A stretch of 42,917 nucleotides of DNA. Source: an uncultured Prevotellaceae bacterium (GTDB lineage: Bacteria > Bacteroidota > Bacteroidia > Bacteroidales > Bacteroidaceae). Position 1 is the stretch's first letter, and each line of letters opens with the position of its first letter. The notes under the pieces are model-generated. The model was not told the origin of the DNA and searched no databases. It saw only the letters and a program-made list of their open reading frames with translations. This document shows positions 8,585-17,539 of the stretch, in pieces. A program made the translations under genes and the position numbers. The stretch spans positions 1 to 42,917 of the forward strand of contig CACYJV010000028.1 of NCBI GenBank assembly GCA_902774815.1, in the 5' to 3' direction.

Positions 8585-9331
8585 CTACAGCGACTGCTCC
8601 ATGAGGTAGCGCTCGGCACGTGCGAGATCTTCGGGCGTGTCGATGCCGACTGTCTCGATATCGGTTTCAGCCACACGGATGCGATAGCCATTCTGCAGCC
8701 AGCGAAGCTGCTCAAGACTCTCGGCCACCTCAAGGGATGAGGGCGGCAGAAGCGTGACCTCACGAAGGACCTCACGACGGTAGGCATAGAGCCCAATGTG
8801 CTTCAGGAAAGGATAATGGCCAAGCCACTCGCCGTGGTCAACACCTCGGACAAAGGGGATGACGCTACGCGAGAAATAGAGGGCAAAGCCCTGATTGTCG
8901 ACAACGATCTTAGGAGAATTGGGGCTATCGACGGCTTCCATGTCGCTGAAACGCTTGCCAAGGGTGGCAATCTGGGTGGCAGGATTGTCGAAACATTGGC
9001 ACAGCGAACGAAGCTGAGAGGGATGGATGAAGGGTTCGTCGCCCTGCACGTTGACCACGACATCGGCCGTAGTCCCCGTCTTCTCGACAGCCTCCTGCAG
9101 ACGGTCGGTACCACTTCGATGGTTGGGCGAAGTCATGACGGCCTTGCCCCCGAAAGCTTCAACGGCTTGAAGGATGCGGTCGTCGTCGGTAGCCACGCAG
9201 ACCTCGTCGAAGACCGACGACACTTGCTGGTAGACTCTCTCGATGACGGTTTTACCGCCAAGCATGGCAAGGGGCTTGCCCGGGAAACGCGTCGACGCAT
9301 AGCGCGCCGGAATGATAGCTGTGAATTTCAT
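8585..9331 (-). CDS. kdsB: 3-deoxy-manno-octulosonate cytidylyltransferase
   Basis: A 248-residue enzyme that activates Kdo with CTP to CMP-Kdo for lipid A/core lipopolysaccharide assembly, in the cytosol. The N-terminal nucleotide-binding signature PARYASTRFPGKPL (8-21) is diagnostic, followed by VATDDDRI, VVNVQGDEPFI and HIGLYAYRREVL. Length equals the usual KdsB length of about 250. It is the last gene of the ftsK - lolA-like - DUF5687 - kdsB block, 26 nt after the DUF5687 gene, and is followed by a terminator. This places an LPS precursor enzyme beside a cell division translocase and an envelope carrier. Confidence 0.96.
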   Translation of the reverse strand: MKFTAIIPARYASTRFPGKPLAMLGGKTVIERVYQQVSSVFDEVCVATDDDRILQAVEAFGGKAVMTSPNHRSGTDRLQEAVEKTGTTADVVVNVQGDEPFIHPSQLRSLCQCFDNPATQIATLGKRFSDMEAVDSPNSPKIVVDNQGFALYFSRSVIPFVRGVDHGEWLGHYPFLKHIGLYAYRREVLREVTLLPPSSLEVAESLEQLRWLQNGYRIRVAETDIETVGIDTPEDLARAERYLMEQSL

Positions 9332-9357
9332 AAGGTTCTATTTCGCTTTAATGTTTC

Positions 9358-10872
9358 TCATCGTGAACTCCGGAAGCCCTCCAGAAGCACATACTTGCGA
9401 CGCATCATGCGCTGGTAGATGTTGCGAAGCCAGAACTCATGGGTGGCGATGAAGAATATGCCTATAGACATCATGATGATGTAAGCCACGGTATCGCTCA
9501 ACAACACCTGCAAGATGCTGATGAAGACCAGCGGAAGGAAGAACGCCACGAGTTGTACAACCACCTGATAGTAGTTGTTCTCCATTCCGTTCTTCGTGAT
9601 CAACTTGGTGTTCAGGGGGATGGTCTGCTTGTTATAGACGGCCATCTGGAAGAGGATGAAGTATTGGAATCCAGCCGTGAAGAGGCCGTAGGCAACCAGC
9701 ATGAGCAGCGACCACTTGCCAGAGATCACGGTAGGTAGCATCAGCACGAAGGGCAAAGCGAGCAACGCGATGTAGAAGAAGTATTTCGCACGCAGCAGTT
9801 TCAGGATGTTCTCGCGGCGCACGAGCAGGCAGTCGATGTAGTTGCCCTCGTTGCACATCACGCGGATGAGCATCATGGCACCATAGATGACAAAGTTGTA
9901 GATGCACCAGAAGTTGGTCATGAACTGTCCGTCGTAGACGTCGGTCAGGGCGATGGCAAGGCTGATGAGGAACACAAAGACCGTGGCAAAGATGAAACTC
10001 TTGCGGGGGTTCTTGTTGCGAAGGATGGTCTTGATCTCAAGCTTCAGGTACTGGCCTGTCTCGCCATAGCGGTCGAGGAATGCGAAACGGCTCACAGAAC
10101 GAAGTGTCGTCTTCTCGGAACGCGTGGCCTCGGCCATGACGCTGCGCAACTGCACCACCCTGTTGATGGCGACAACCAGCGCCAGCAAGGCAAATGCGAG
10201 CAGATAGGGCCACAGACGGCCATCGCCAATAGCCGTACCCATGCCGGCAAAGAAGTCGAAGAACTGCTCGAATCCCTTCTCGCTGAAGCCCTTCAAGATG
10301 ATGGGAAGCGCTATGAGGGCATAGACAGCAAGTGGCAATGCCCACCAGAAAACACTCCGGTTGATGAGCGTTCGCACGATGGCATACCATTGGCTGTTGG
10401 CCAGGATGAACAGATAGCAGCAGAAGAGGAAGCCTATAGACACCCAGATGCCTTCGCTGAACACCACCGACATGAGGGCAAAGGGCAGCAGCATGGCAAA
10501 CCAGGTGAGGTTTCCACTATTGAAGAGTGAGGTGGAGATGAAGGTGTCGATGCATAGCTTGCGGGGAACAGGCAGCAACAGATAGGGCTTGATGATCTGC
10601 GAGGGCGTCTGCTGCATCAGGAAGCGGAACAGGAAGTCGATGAGAAGGATGAAGGGCAAGGCCGCCATGATCATCTCGACGGAAGTCATCGAATCCAAAC
10701 TGTTGGCTATCAGGGCCAGCATGACGGCAAAAAACATCAGATAGGCAATCATGAAGCCGCTCAGTACGTAGACCAGCACCTTGGCAGTCTTGTTCTGCTC
10801 GTAGTTGACGGCTCGTTTCTCTGCGAGTTTACGATGCTTGCGCAGTTCCTTGAACAGTAAGAATTTATCCAC
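9358..10872 (-). CDS. DUF5687-type multispanning membrane protein
   Basis: A 504-residue integral membrane protein with about ten hydrophobic segments, including VLVYVLSGFMIAYLMFFAVM, LLMLVAYGLFTAGFQYFILF and VVVQLVAFFLPLVFISILQV. The opening (MDKFLLFKELRKHRKLAEKR) and the motif PYLLLPVPRKLCIDTF fit the DUF5687 family of Bacteroidetes, thought to be ABC-type permeases that usually have an ABC ATPase neighbour. No ATPase adjoins it here; the nearest lies at 17540-18283 on the other strand. The C-terminus (QRMMRRKYVLLEGFRSSR) is basic and probably cytosolic. Substrate unknown. Confidence 0.75.
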   Translation of the reverse strand: MDKFLLFKELRKHRKLAEKRAVNYEQNKTAKVLVYVLSGFMIAYLMFFAVMLALIANSLDSMTSVEMIMAALPFILLIDFLFRFLMQQTPSQIIKPYLLLPVPRKLCIDTFISTSLFNSGNLTWFAMLLPFALMSVVFSEGIWVSIGFLFCCYLFILANSQWYAIVRTLINRSVFWWALPLAVYALIALPIILKGFSEKGFEQFFDFFAGMGTAIGDGRLWPYLLAFALLALVVAINRVVQLRSVMAEATRSEKTTLRSVSRFAFLDRYGETGQYLKLEIKTILRNKNPRKSFIFATVFVFLISLAIALTDVYDGQFMTNFWCIYNFVIYGAMMLIRVMCNEGNYIDCLLVRRENILKLLRAKYFFYIALLALPFVLMLPTVISGKWSLLMLVAYGLFTAGFQYFILFQMAVYNKQTIPLNTKLITKNGMENNYYQVVVQLVAFFLPLVFISILQVLLSDTVAYIIMMSIGIFFIATHEFWLRNIYQRMMRRKYVLLEGFRSSR

Positions 10873-10907
10873 TTCGTCTTATCCCTTTTTATTATATAAA
10901 ACTAAAC

Positions 10908-11576
10908 CTAACGCAAATCGACCACTTCGGCTGAGGGGAAGTCCTTATGATTGAACACAAAGATGGCATCGCTCTGGTCCTTGGCCTTGAAGCCAGTGAT
11001 GCTGATCGTGGTCCACGTCTGCCCCTCGCGCATCTTCACCTGCGTCGGAGCATAGGTCTTCTTGTTGATCGTGATGTACATCTCCTGCACGCTGCGATTT
11101 TTGTTCTGAGCCACCATACGAACATTATAGTTGGTGGCATCGGCCTTCATCGAGAGCGTATAGCCCTGCTTGTAGATGTTGATGAAGTTGTAGGGGTTCA
11201 TGGCCACCTGCTGAGCCTCGGTAGGGTTGGACACGTTCACTTCGTCGGTCGACTTCATGTAGGTCCATTGCGTCTTGCCGTTGAACCACACAATGGCTTG
11301 AGGCGTACGGGCGTGGAACTTGTTGCCCTTCACGTAGATGGTGCCTTGTGTGGAGCCAATCTTGGCACTCGAAATCTTGAACGAGGCGCTTGCCCCACCC
11401 TTTCTTCCGACGATGGATGCCGTCTTGTCAAGCACCTTGCGTGCCTGAGAGGCTTTGGCCTGGGCCGACTTTGTTGTCGTAGTCGTCTGCTTCTTCGTTG
11501 CCACACGTGCTGAAGACTGTGCCGAAGCGCAAACTGCGACAAGCATCATGATGATGGTGAATATTGTTTTCTTCAT
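10908..11576 (-). CDS. LolA-like outer-membrane lipoprotein carrier
   Basis: A 222-residue protein with a signal peptide (MKKTIFTIIMMLVAVCASAQ), a short T/K/Q/A-rich low-complexity linker (about 21-45) and a beta-rich LolA-type domain. Features include FKISSAKIGSTQGTIYVKGN, FHARTPQAIVWFNGKTQWTY and a C-terminal TFKAKDQ/FVFNHKDFPSAEVVDLR-like ending typical of Bacteroidetes LolA homologs. LolA binds lipoprotein acyl chains in the periplasm and carries them to the outer membrane. It follows ftsK by 104 nt and precedes the DUF5687 gene by 35 nt. Bacteroidetes carry several LolA-fold proteins, so the exact cargo is not certain. Confidence 0.8.
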   Translation of the reverse strand: MKKTIFTIIMMLVAVCASAQSSARVATKKQTTTTTKSAQAKASQARKVLDKTASIVGRKGGASASFKISSAKIGSTQGTIYVKGNKFHARTPQAIVWFNGKTQWTYMKSTDEVNVSNPTEAQQVAMNPYNFINIYKQGYTLSMKADATNYNVRMVAQNKNRSVQEMYITINKKTYAPTQVKMREGQTWTTISITGFKAKDQSDAIFVFNHKDFPSAEVVDLR

Positions 11577-11620
11577 TGTTCTGTTCGTTTTATTGATTTG
11601 TACTATGAGTAGGACGAAAG

Positions 11621-11646
11621 AAACGGCAAAAAGTTATCTGCCGTTT
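11621..11646 (-). terminator. Hairpin between ftsK and the lolA-like gene
   Basis: AAACGGCA (11621-11628) and TGCCGTTT (11639-11646) form a perfect 8-bp stem with a 10-nt loop. On the minus strand it is followed by CTTTCGTCC, a poor U-tract. It may be an attenuating or processing hairpin between the two genes rather than a full terminator. Confidence 0.45.
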
Positions 11647-11680
11647 CAATTCTTTAACTAATGGACATGCTGACAGGACA

Positions 11681-14140
11681 TCATCCACGCAGGCGAGCCA
11701 AGAGGTCGTTGAGCGAATTCTCGTCGGTGATGAGCACGTCGCGAGGCTTACTGCCAAAGGCTTCGCCGACGACACCTGCCTCGTGGAGCTGGTCCATCAG
11801 ACGGCCGGCACGATTGTAGCCGATGGAGAAACGTCGCTGGATCATGCTCGTGGAACCTTGCTGAGTCATCACGATGGCTCGTGCAGCCTCCTCGAAAAGC
11901 GGGTCGAGCGGACCGCTGGCACCACCGCCTCCACCAGCTGTGGCACCGGCATCGGCTGTCTCCGTGGCAGGCTCGGGCAGCTCAAGGGGTTCGACGGGAC
12001 CTGGCTGGGCTTCCACGTACTTGTTGATTCGCTCCACCTCGGGTGTGTCGACAAAGGCACATTGCACACGAACCGGCTCGCTGCCTATCAGGATGAGCAT
12101 GTCGCCACGTCCCACAAGCTGATCGGCACCCTTCTGGTCAAGGATGGTACGGGAGTCGATCTGCGACATGACGCGGAATGCCATTCGACCTGGGAAATTG
12201 GCCTTGATGGTACCCGTGATGATATTTGTCGTAGGACGCTGTGTGGCGATGATCATGTGAATACCCACGGCACGGGCAAGCTGGGCGATTCGGGCGATGG
12301 GGAGCTCTATCTCCTTGCCGGCCGTCATGATGAGGTCGCCAAACTCATCGATGATCACCACGATATAGGGCATGTACTCATGTCCCTTCGTGAGGTCAAG
12401 CTGGTGGTTGACAAACTTCTCGTTGTACTCCTTCACATTACGGGCACGAGCCATCTTCAGCAGATCGTAGCGGGTGTCCATGAGGCGGCAAAGCGAATTC
12501 AACGTGCGCACCACCTTAGTGACATCGGTAATGATGGGCTCCTCCTCGTTCTCGGGGAGCGTTGCCATGAAGTGGTTGGCCAATGGAGCATATACGCTGA
12601 ACTCAACCTTCTTGGGGTCGACAAGCACAAACTTCAGTTCGTTGGGGTGCTTCTTATATAATAAGGAGGTGATAATGGCATTCAGACCTACCGACTTACC
12701 TTGGCCAGTGGCACCCGCCACAAGCAGGTGAGGAATCTTGGCGAGGTCGGCCATATAGACTTCGTTGGTGATGGTCTTGCCGAGTGCGATAGGCAACTCC
12801 ATCTTTGCCTCCTGGAACTTCTTGGAGTTGAGGATGCTCTCCATCGACACGATGTTGGCCTTCTTGTTAGGCACCTCGATACCAATCGTTCCCTTACCTG
12901 GCATCGGGGCAATGATACGAATGCCCAATGCGGCGAGGTTCAGCGCGATATCCTTCTCCAGATTCTGGATCTTCGAAATGCGCACACCTTCGGCTGGGGT
13001 AATCTCGTAGAGCGTAATCGTCGGACCGACGGTGGCCTTGATTTCCTTAATGGCAACACCAAACGAATTGAGCACCTCAACGATGCGCTGGTTGTTGGCA
13101 CGGATCTCCTCCATATCAACCTCAGGACGACCGGCATTGTCGTACTTCTTCAGCAGGTCGAGTGTCGGGAACTGGTAGTTGAGGAATGGTTCGCGTGGGT
13201 TGATAGGCGTCTTCAGCAACTCCTCGGCAGAGAGCGTCTTGCCCTTTGCCTTACCTTCCTCCTTGCCCACTTCTACGGTCAGCACTTCATCGGCCTCGTC
13301 GGTAGGATTGGAGGAGCCTGTCTTTGCAGTCCTCTTCTCAACCTTGCCGCCATTAGCGGGCAGGTCCACGACAACTGATTGCTCATCGACAGGTGGTTCC
13401 GTCGTGTCCAGGACTCCGTTGGCTGTTTCAGCCGGATACTGGATAGGCGTATCGTCGACCGCATCATCGGACTTAGGCTGGTTGTTCGTCACCGTGAACT
13501 TCACTTTCGACGTCAGGTACTTCACGGGATTGAGTGCCTTGCGGATGACCTCTATCGTCTCAGCGCTAAGATAGGTCAGGAAGATGAGCGCAACCAAGAG
13601 CAGGACTGCCGTCAGTCCTGGAGGGCCAACGATATTCTCCATCTGCTGAACGCAGAACAGACCATGATTACCACCAGGATTGAACACCTGGTCGCCCATC
13701 ATTGGTGTGAGGAACTTCGCAAAGGTCACACTACTCCACACCATTACTAAGGCAAGGCCGAAGAACCACTTCCAAAGATTCACTTTATAGACGCGCATCA
13801 GCCAAAAACCCACCAAGATGATGAAGACCGGAATGAGGAATGCCGGCAGGCCAAAGTTAACGGTAATGAGCCAATAGGCGATAATTGCACCGATGGAACC
13901 GCAATAATTGGAGAATTGCCGGTCGGAGTTCATCCATTCGCCAGGCCGCAAATCTTCAAGAATGCTCTGGTCTGCTTGCCCTGTCTTGAAATAGGAAACC
14001 ATGGCGATGACCATAAAGATGGCCAACGCTATTAAAAGAAGTCCAAGCACGAAGTCTGTCTTTTCGTTGCTCAGGATATTTTGGAATCCGACCGCCTGAC
14101 CTACGTTTTTGGGTCTACGCTCAGCTTTTTTCTTTGCCAT
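11681..14140 (-). CDS. ftsK: DNA translocase FtsK
   Basis: An 819-residue membrane-anchored DNA pump that moves chromosome termini across the division septum and activates dimer resolution. The N-terminus has about four membrane spans (for example FVLGLLLIALAIFMVIAMVS). After an acidic linker (about 225-310) come the alpha and beta motor domains: Walker A GATGQGKS near residue 475, VLVDPKKVEFS, Walker B VVIIDEFGDL and IATQRPTTNIITGTIKANFP. The C-terminal gamma winged helix is present (STSMIQRRFSIGYNRAGRLM). Complete by length and domains. The ATG at 14140 is about 20 nt past a TAATTTTG promoter element, and it heads the block with lolA-like, DUF5687 and kdsB. Confidence 0.97.
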   Translation of the reverse strand: MAKKKAERRPKNVGQAVGFQNILSNEKTDFVLGLLLIALAIFMVIAMVSYFKTGQADQSILEDLRPGEWMNSDRQFSNYCGSIGAIIAYWLITVNFGLPAFLIPVFIILVGFWLMRVYKVNLWKWFFGLALVMVWSSVTFAKFLTPMMGDQVFNPGGNHGLFCVQQMENIVGPPGLTAVLLLVALIFLTYLSAETIEVIRKALNPVKYLTSKVKFTVTNNQPKSDDAVDDTPIQYPAETANGVLDTTEPPVDEQSVVVDLPANGGKVEKRTAKTGSSNPTDEADEVLTVEVGKEEGKAKGKTLSAEELLKTPINPREPFLNYQFPTLDLLKKYDNAGRPEVDMEEIRANNQRIVEVLNSFGVAIKEIKATVGPTITLYEITPAEGVRISKIQNLEKDIALNLAALGIRIIAPMPGKGTIGIEVPNKKANIVSMESILNSKKFQEAKMELPIALGKTITNEVYMADLAKIPHLLVAGATGQGKSVGLNAIITSLLYKKHPNELKFVLVDPKKVEFSVYAPLANHFMATLPENEEEPIITDVTKVVRTLNSLCRLMDTRYDLLKMARARNVKEYNEKFVNHQLDLTKGHEYMPYIVVIIDEFGDLIMTAGKEIELPIARIAQLARAVGIHMIIATQRPTTNIITGTIKANFPGRMAFRVMSQIDSRTILDQKGADQLVGRGDMLILIGSEPVRVQCAFVDTPEVERINKYVEAQPGPVEPLELPEPATETADAGATAGGGGGASGPLDPLFEEAARAIVMTQQGSTSMIQRRFSIGYNRAGRLMDQLHEAGVVGEAFGSKPRDVLITDENSLNDLLARLRG

Positions 14141-14166
14141 AACAATGTTTTTTACAAATTTAAGTG

Positions 14167-14174
14167 CAAAATTA
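14167..14174 (-). promoter_or_regulatory. Promoter -7 element of ftsK
   Basis: TAATTTTG on the minus strand matches TAnnTTTG and lies 26 nt upstream of the ftsK ATG. No good TTTG is present 19-21 nt further upstream. Confidence 0.6.
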
Positions 14175-14217
14175 GCGGAAAAAACTCACATTCGGTCATA
14201 TTTTCGCACTTTTTTTC

Positions 14218-14225
14218 TAATTTTG
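14218..14225 (+). promoter_or_regulatory. Promoter -7 element of the exonuclease operon
   Basis: TAATTTTG on the plus strand lies 22 nt before the ATG at 14248. It is back to back with the ftsK element; the two 8-mers are identical and 43 bp apart, so the two promoters may compete or be co-regulated. Confidence 0.6.
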
Positions 14226-14247
14226 CACATCGATAGAGATAAAAATA

Positions 14248-14892
14248 ATGAAAAAAGTCATTTACAATAAGTTCGACAAGCACGAAATAACCAATTTACC
14301 CGTTGTCACCTTTCCTGGGCGCATCGTCGTCATCATGTCGGCTGGCGAAACTGAGAAAGCCGTGAACTTCCTGTTGTCGCAGCCCATTCTTGGCGTCGAC
14401 ACAGAGACGAGACCTTCATTCCGCCGAGGCGATAACCACAAAGTATCGCTGCTACAGGTGGCCACCGAGCATGTTTGTTTCCTTTTCAGGCTGAACATGA
14501 CTGGTATGACGCCTGCTATTATCCGACTACTGGAGAACACAGCGACACCGATGATTGGTCTTTCGTGGCACGACGACATACTATCCCTGAAACGGCGAAA
14601 GGAGTTCACGCCAGGCAACTTCATCGACCTGCAGAACTTGGTGGGTGACTTGGGCATCGAAGACCTTGGCCTGCAAAAGATCTACGCGAACATTTTCCAT
14701 CAGAAAATCAGTAAACGCCAACAACTGACCAACTGGGATAGAGACGTACTCGACGACAGGCAAAAGGCTTATGCTGCGACCGACGCCTGGGCATGCATCA
14801 TGCTTTACAAGGAAATGATGCGACTCAAACAAAGTGGTGACTACGAGCTGAAAGTCGTCGAAGAACCTGAACAAGAACAACAAAAAGCATAG
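14248..14892 (+). CDS. DEDD-family 3'-5' exonuclease (RNase D-like domain)
   Basis: A 214-residue single-domain exonuclease. The DEDDy signature is visible: VDTETRP (motif I), GLSWHDDILSLKR (motif II) and YAATDAWA (motif III with Y and D). The protein stops after the catalytic domain, with no HRDC domains as in full RNase D (about 370 aa), and ends in a Glu/Gln-rich tail. Such stand-alone proteins degrade or trim RNA or DNA from the 3' end using two metal ions; the substrate is not predictable here. The ATG at 14248 was chosen over the later ATG at 14335 because of the promoter position. Followed after 8 nt by the methyltransferase gene, probably in one operon. Confidence 0.88.
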   Translation: MKKVIYNKFDKHEITNLPVVTFPGRIVVIMSAGETEKAVNFLLSQPILGVDTETRPSFRRGDNHKVSLLQVATEHVCFLFRLNMTGMTPAIIRLLENTATPMIGLSWHDDILSLKRRKEFTPGNFIDLQNLVGDLGIEDLGLQKIYANIFHQKISKRQQLTNWDRDVLDDRQKAYAATDAWACIMLYKEMMRLKQSGDYELKVVEEPEQEQQKA

Positions 14893-14900
14893 AGATCATC

Positions 14901-16094
14901 ATGGCAAACTATAAGAAAGTCATTCTGAAACGAGGCAAAGACAGTTCGCTGAGACGCTTCCATCCATGGGTATTCTCGGGTGCCATCATGCGTGCCGACG
15001 ACGGAATTGAAGAAGGTGAAATTGTACGCGTTTTGACCGAAAACGGCGATTTCATCGCTGTCGGGCAGGCACAGGTGGGATCCATCTCAGTAAGAGTGTT
15101 GTCGTTCGACGACATAGAAATCAATCAGGAGTTTTGGCGAGAGCGTCTTCGTTCAGCCTTGCACATGCGGCAGGCCATAGGATTGGCTGGTCATGACGGC
15201 AACAACACCTACCGACTCGTTCATGGTGAAGGCGACAATCTCCCAGGCTTGATCATCGATTGCTACGGAGAAACGGCTGTGATGCAGGCTCATAGCGTGG
15301 GCATCCACGTCAGCCGATACGACATCTGCAAGGCACTCATCGATGTGGCTGGCGATTTCATTAAGAATGTTTACTACAAAAGTGAAACGACACTACCCTA
15401 CAAAGCGTCGCTTGGACAAGAGAATGGATTCATCTATGGCGGAAGTGACGAAAACGTAGCCATTGAGAACGGACTTAAGTTCAGGGTCGACTGGCTTCGG
15501 GGCCAAAAGACTGGCTTTTTCGTCGATCAGCGTGAGAACCGACGGTTGCTGGAGCAATATGCGAAGGGGCGAAGCGTCCTCAACATGTTCTGCTACACGG
15601 GTGGTTTCTCTGTCTATGCCATGCGCGGAGGTGCACAACTTGTACACTCTGTCGACAGCAGCGCCAAAGCCATTGAGCTGACTAACCAGAATGTCGCTCT
15701 CAACTTCCCCGAAGATGCACGCCATGAAGCATTCTGCGAGGATGCTTTCAAGTTTCTTGATGCCAACGAAAACAAGTACGACCTCATCATCCTCGACCCT
15801 CCTGCCTTTGCCAAGCACCGAGGAGCACTTCATAATGCGCTGAAAGGCTATACACGCCTCAACATGAAAGGCTTTGAAAGTATCAAGAATGGAGGAATCC
15901 TGTTTACTTTCAGCTGCAGTCAGGTAGTCACAAAAGACCAGTTCCGCAACGCCGTGTTCACAGCAGCAGCACAAGCTGGCAGACGTGTGCGAATTCTCCA
16001 TCAGCTGCATCAGCCTGCCGATCATCCTATTAACATCTATCACCCAGAAGGTGAATATCTCAAAGGATTGGTCCTCTACGTAGAGGACATGTGA
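14901..16094 (+). CDS. rlmI: RlmI-like class I rRNA methyltransferase
   Basis: A 397-residue S-adenosylmethionine-dependent methyltransferase of the COG1092 family. It has an N-terminal PUA RNA-binding domain (KKVILKRGKDSSLRRFHPWV, 5-24), an EEHD-like middle domain, then a Rossmann methyltransferase fold with VLNMFCYTGGFSVYA (SAM motif I), LIILDPPAFAKH (motif IV) and FTFSCSQVV with the expected catalytic cysteine. RlmI makes m5C1962 in E. coli 23S rRNA; transfer of that exact specificity is inferred. Starts 8 nt after the exonuclease and is followed by tilS after 38 nt. Confidence 0.88.
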   Translation: MANYKKVILKRGKDSSLRRFHPWVFSGAIMRADDGIEEGEIVRVLTENGDFIAVGQAQVGSISVRVLSFDDIEINQEFWRERLRSALHMRQAIGLAGHDGNNTYRLVHGEGDNLPGLIIDCYGETAVMQAHSVGIHVSRYDICKALIDVAGDFIKNVYYKSETTLPYKASLGQENGFIYGGSDENVAIENGLKFRVDWLRGQKTGFFVDQRENRRLLEQYAKGRSVLNMFCYTGGFSVYAMRGGAQLVHSVDSSAKAIELTNQNVALNFPEDARHEAFCEDAFKFLDANENKYDLIILDPPAFAKHRGALHNALKGYTRLNMKGFESIKNGGILFTFSCSQVVTKDQFRNAVFTAAAQAGRRVRILHQLHQPADHPINIYHPEGEYLKGLVLYVEDM

Positions 16095-16132
16095 TGGTAC
16101 AAGCCACCAATATGAAGTCATTTTAGTTGAGC

Positions 16133-17521
16133 ATGAAGGGATTTGTTGACAAAATAGGCGATTTCATCGAGCGAAACGGACTGATGGACCATCAGGGCGT
16201 CTACCTCGTAGCATTATCGGGTGGCCCTGATAGTGTGTGCATGTTGCTTGTTTTGCAACGTCTTGGCTATCGACTTGAAGCCATCCATTGTAATTTTCAT
16301 TTGCGGGGTGAAGAGTCTGATCGTGATGAGCTGTTCTGCGAAACGCTCTGCAAGCAGTTGGACATTCCCTTCCACCGCGTCCATTTCGACACGCGTTCCT
16401 TTGCCGAGCTACACCACATAAGCATTGAAATGGCCGCACGTGAATTGCGCTACAATTACTTTCACCAACTTCTGCAAGCCATTGGTGCTGAGGGAGTTTG
16501 TGTTGCGCATCATAAAGACGACGTTGTAGAAACAATGCTTATCAACCTGATTCGCGGCACCGGCCTGCGTGGACTCACAGGAATCCCTCCACGTTCGCGC
16601 AAGAATCCAGAAGTGCTCAGGCCAATGCTATGCGTGAGTCGCGATGAAATCATGAGTTTTCTTCATGACCTTGGGCAAGACTTCATCATTGACAGCAGCA
16701 ATTTGAAAGACGACGTGCTCAGAAACAAACTGAGACTGAACGTCATCCCGCTGTTGGAAGCCATCTCGCCTGCAGCCACAACTAATATGGCGCTGACAGC
16801 AGAAAGGCTCATGAGTGCCGAAAAACTCTTCAGCGAGGCACTCGACAAACATTGTGAAACTGCTATTGCTGAGAAAAACGACCATTTCATCGCTTTCCAC
16901 ATCAAAGAACTCACGAGCAACGAGTACGTCTTGTTTGAATCGTTGCACCCCTATCACTTCACGTCAGCACAATGCGAATGCCTCTTTCGACAGCTTTCAA
17001 ATCACAATATCGACGATGGAAGCCAGACTTACACCAGTTCGACACACACGGCAGCCACACATGGCGACCTGCTCATCGTGTTTGCCAACGACGATCCAAG
17101 ACTGGCTGAACACTTGATTCCACGACAAATCCCCACCGAAGGGCGCTACGACCTTGGGGCTATGGGGCGCTATGAGATACGTATTGTTCAAAAAACAACC
17201 GATTTCGTCGTTGACAAGTCGCAGGACACTGCGTGCCTCGATGCCGACAAGGCTGCTTTCCCCCTGACACTACGTCCCATAGCTACTGGCGACCGATTTC
17301 ATCCCTATGGCATGAAGGGCAGCAAACTCGTCAGCGACTTCCTGACCGACAAGAAACGATCACCCTACGAAAAACGTTGCCAACTGGTACTGGCATGTAC
17401 ACAAGGCGAAGAGTCATCTGTCATTTGGCTGGTGAATGAGCGTACCGATGGACGCTTTGCGGTGACAGACCATACGAAGCACGTACTTGTCATTAAGAAA
17501 CTGGAGCAAAAACCGAATTGA
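16133..17521 (+). CDS. tilS: tRNA(Ile)-lysidine synthase
   Basis: A 462-residue TilS that attaches lysine to C34 of the tRNA-Ile CAU anticodon, converting AUG to AUA decoding; an essential cytosolic enzyme. The ATP pyrophosphatase P-loop is SGGPDS (29-34). Further family motifs are CNFHLRGEESDRDE, HHKDDVVETMLINLIRGTG and GLTGIPP. The C-terminal TilS domain contains DRFHPYGMKGSKLVSDFLTD. The ATG at 16133 is preferred; a TTG two codons upstream is possible but less likely. Part of the exonuclease - rlmI - tilS - ABC run, with 18 nt to the next gene. Confidence 0.95.
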   Translation: MKGFVDKIGDFIERNGLMDHQGVYLVALSGGPDSVCMLLVLQRLGYRLEAIHCNFHLRGEESDRDELFCETLCKQLDIPFHRVHFDTRSFAELHHISIEMAARELRYNYFHQLLQAIGAEGVCVAHHKDDVVETMLINLIRGTGLRGLTGIPPRSRKNPEVLRPMLCVSRDEIMSFLHDLGQDFIIDSSNLKDDVLRNKLRLNVIPLLEAISPAATTNMALTAERLMSAEKLFSEALDKHCETAIAEKNDHFIAFHIKELTSNEYVLFESLHPYHFTSAQCECLFRQLSNHNIDDGSQTYTSSTHTAATHGDLLIVFANDDPRLAEHLIPRQIPTEGRYDLGAMGRYEIRIVQKTTDFVVDKSQDTACLDADKAAFPLTLRPIATGDRFHPYGMKGSKLVSDFLTDKKRSPYEKRCQLVLACTQGEESSVIWLVNERTDGRFAVTDHTKHVLVIKKLEQKPN

Positions 17522-17539
17522 ATAAATACAACTATAATT

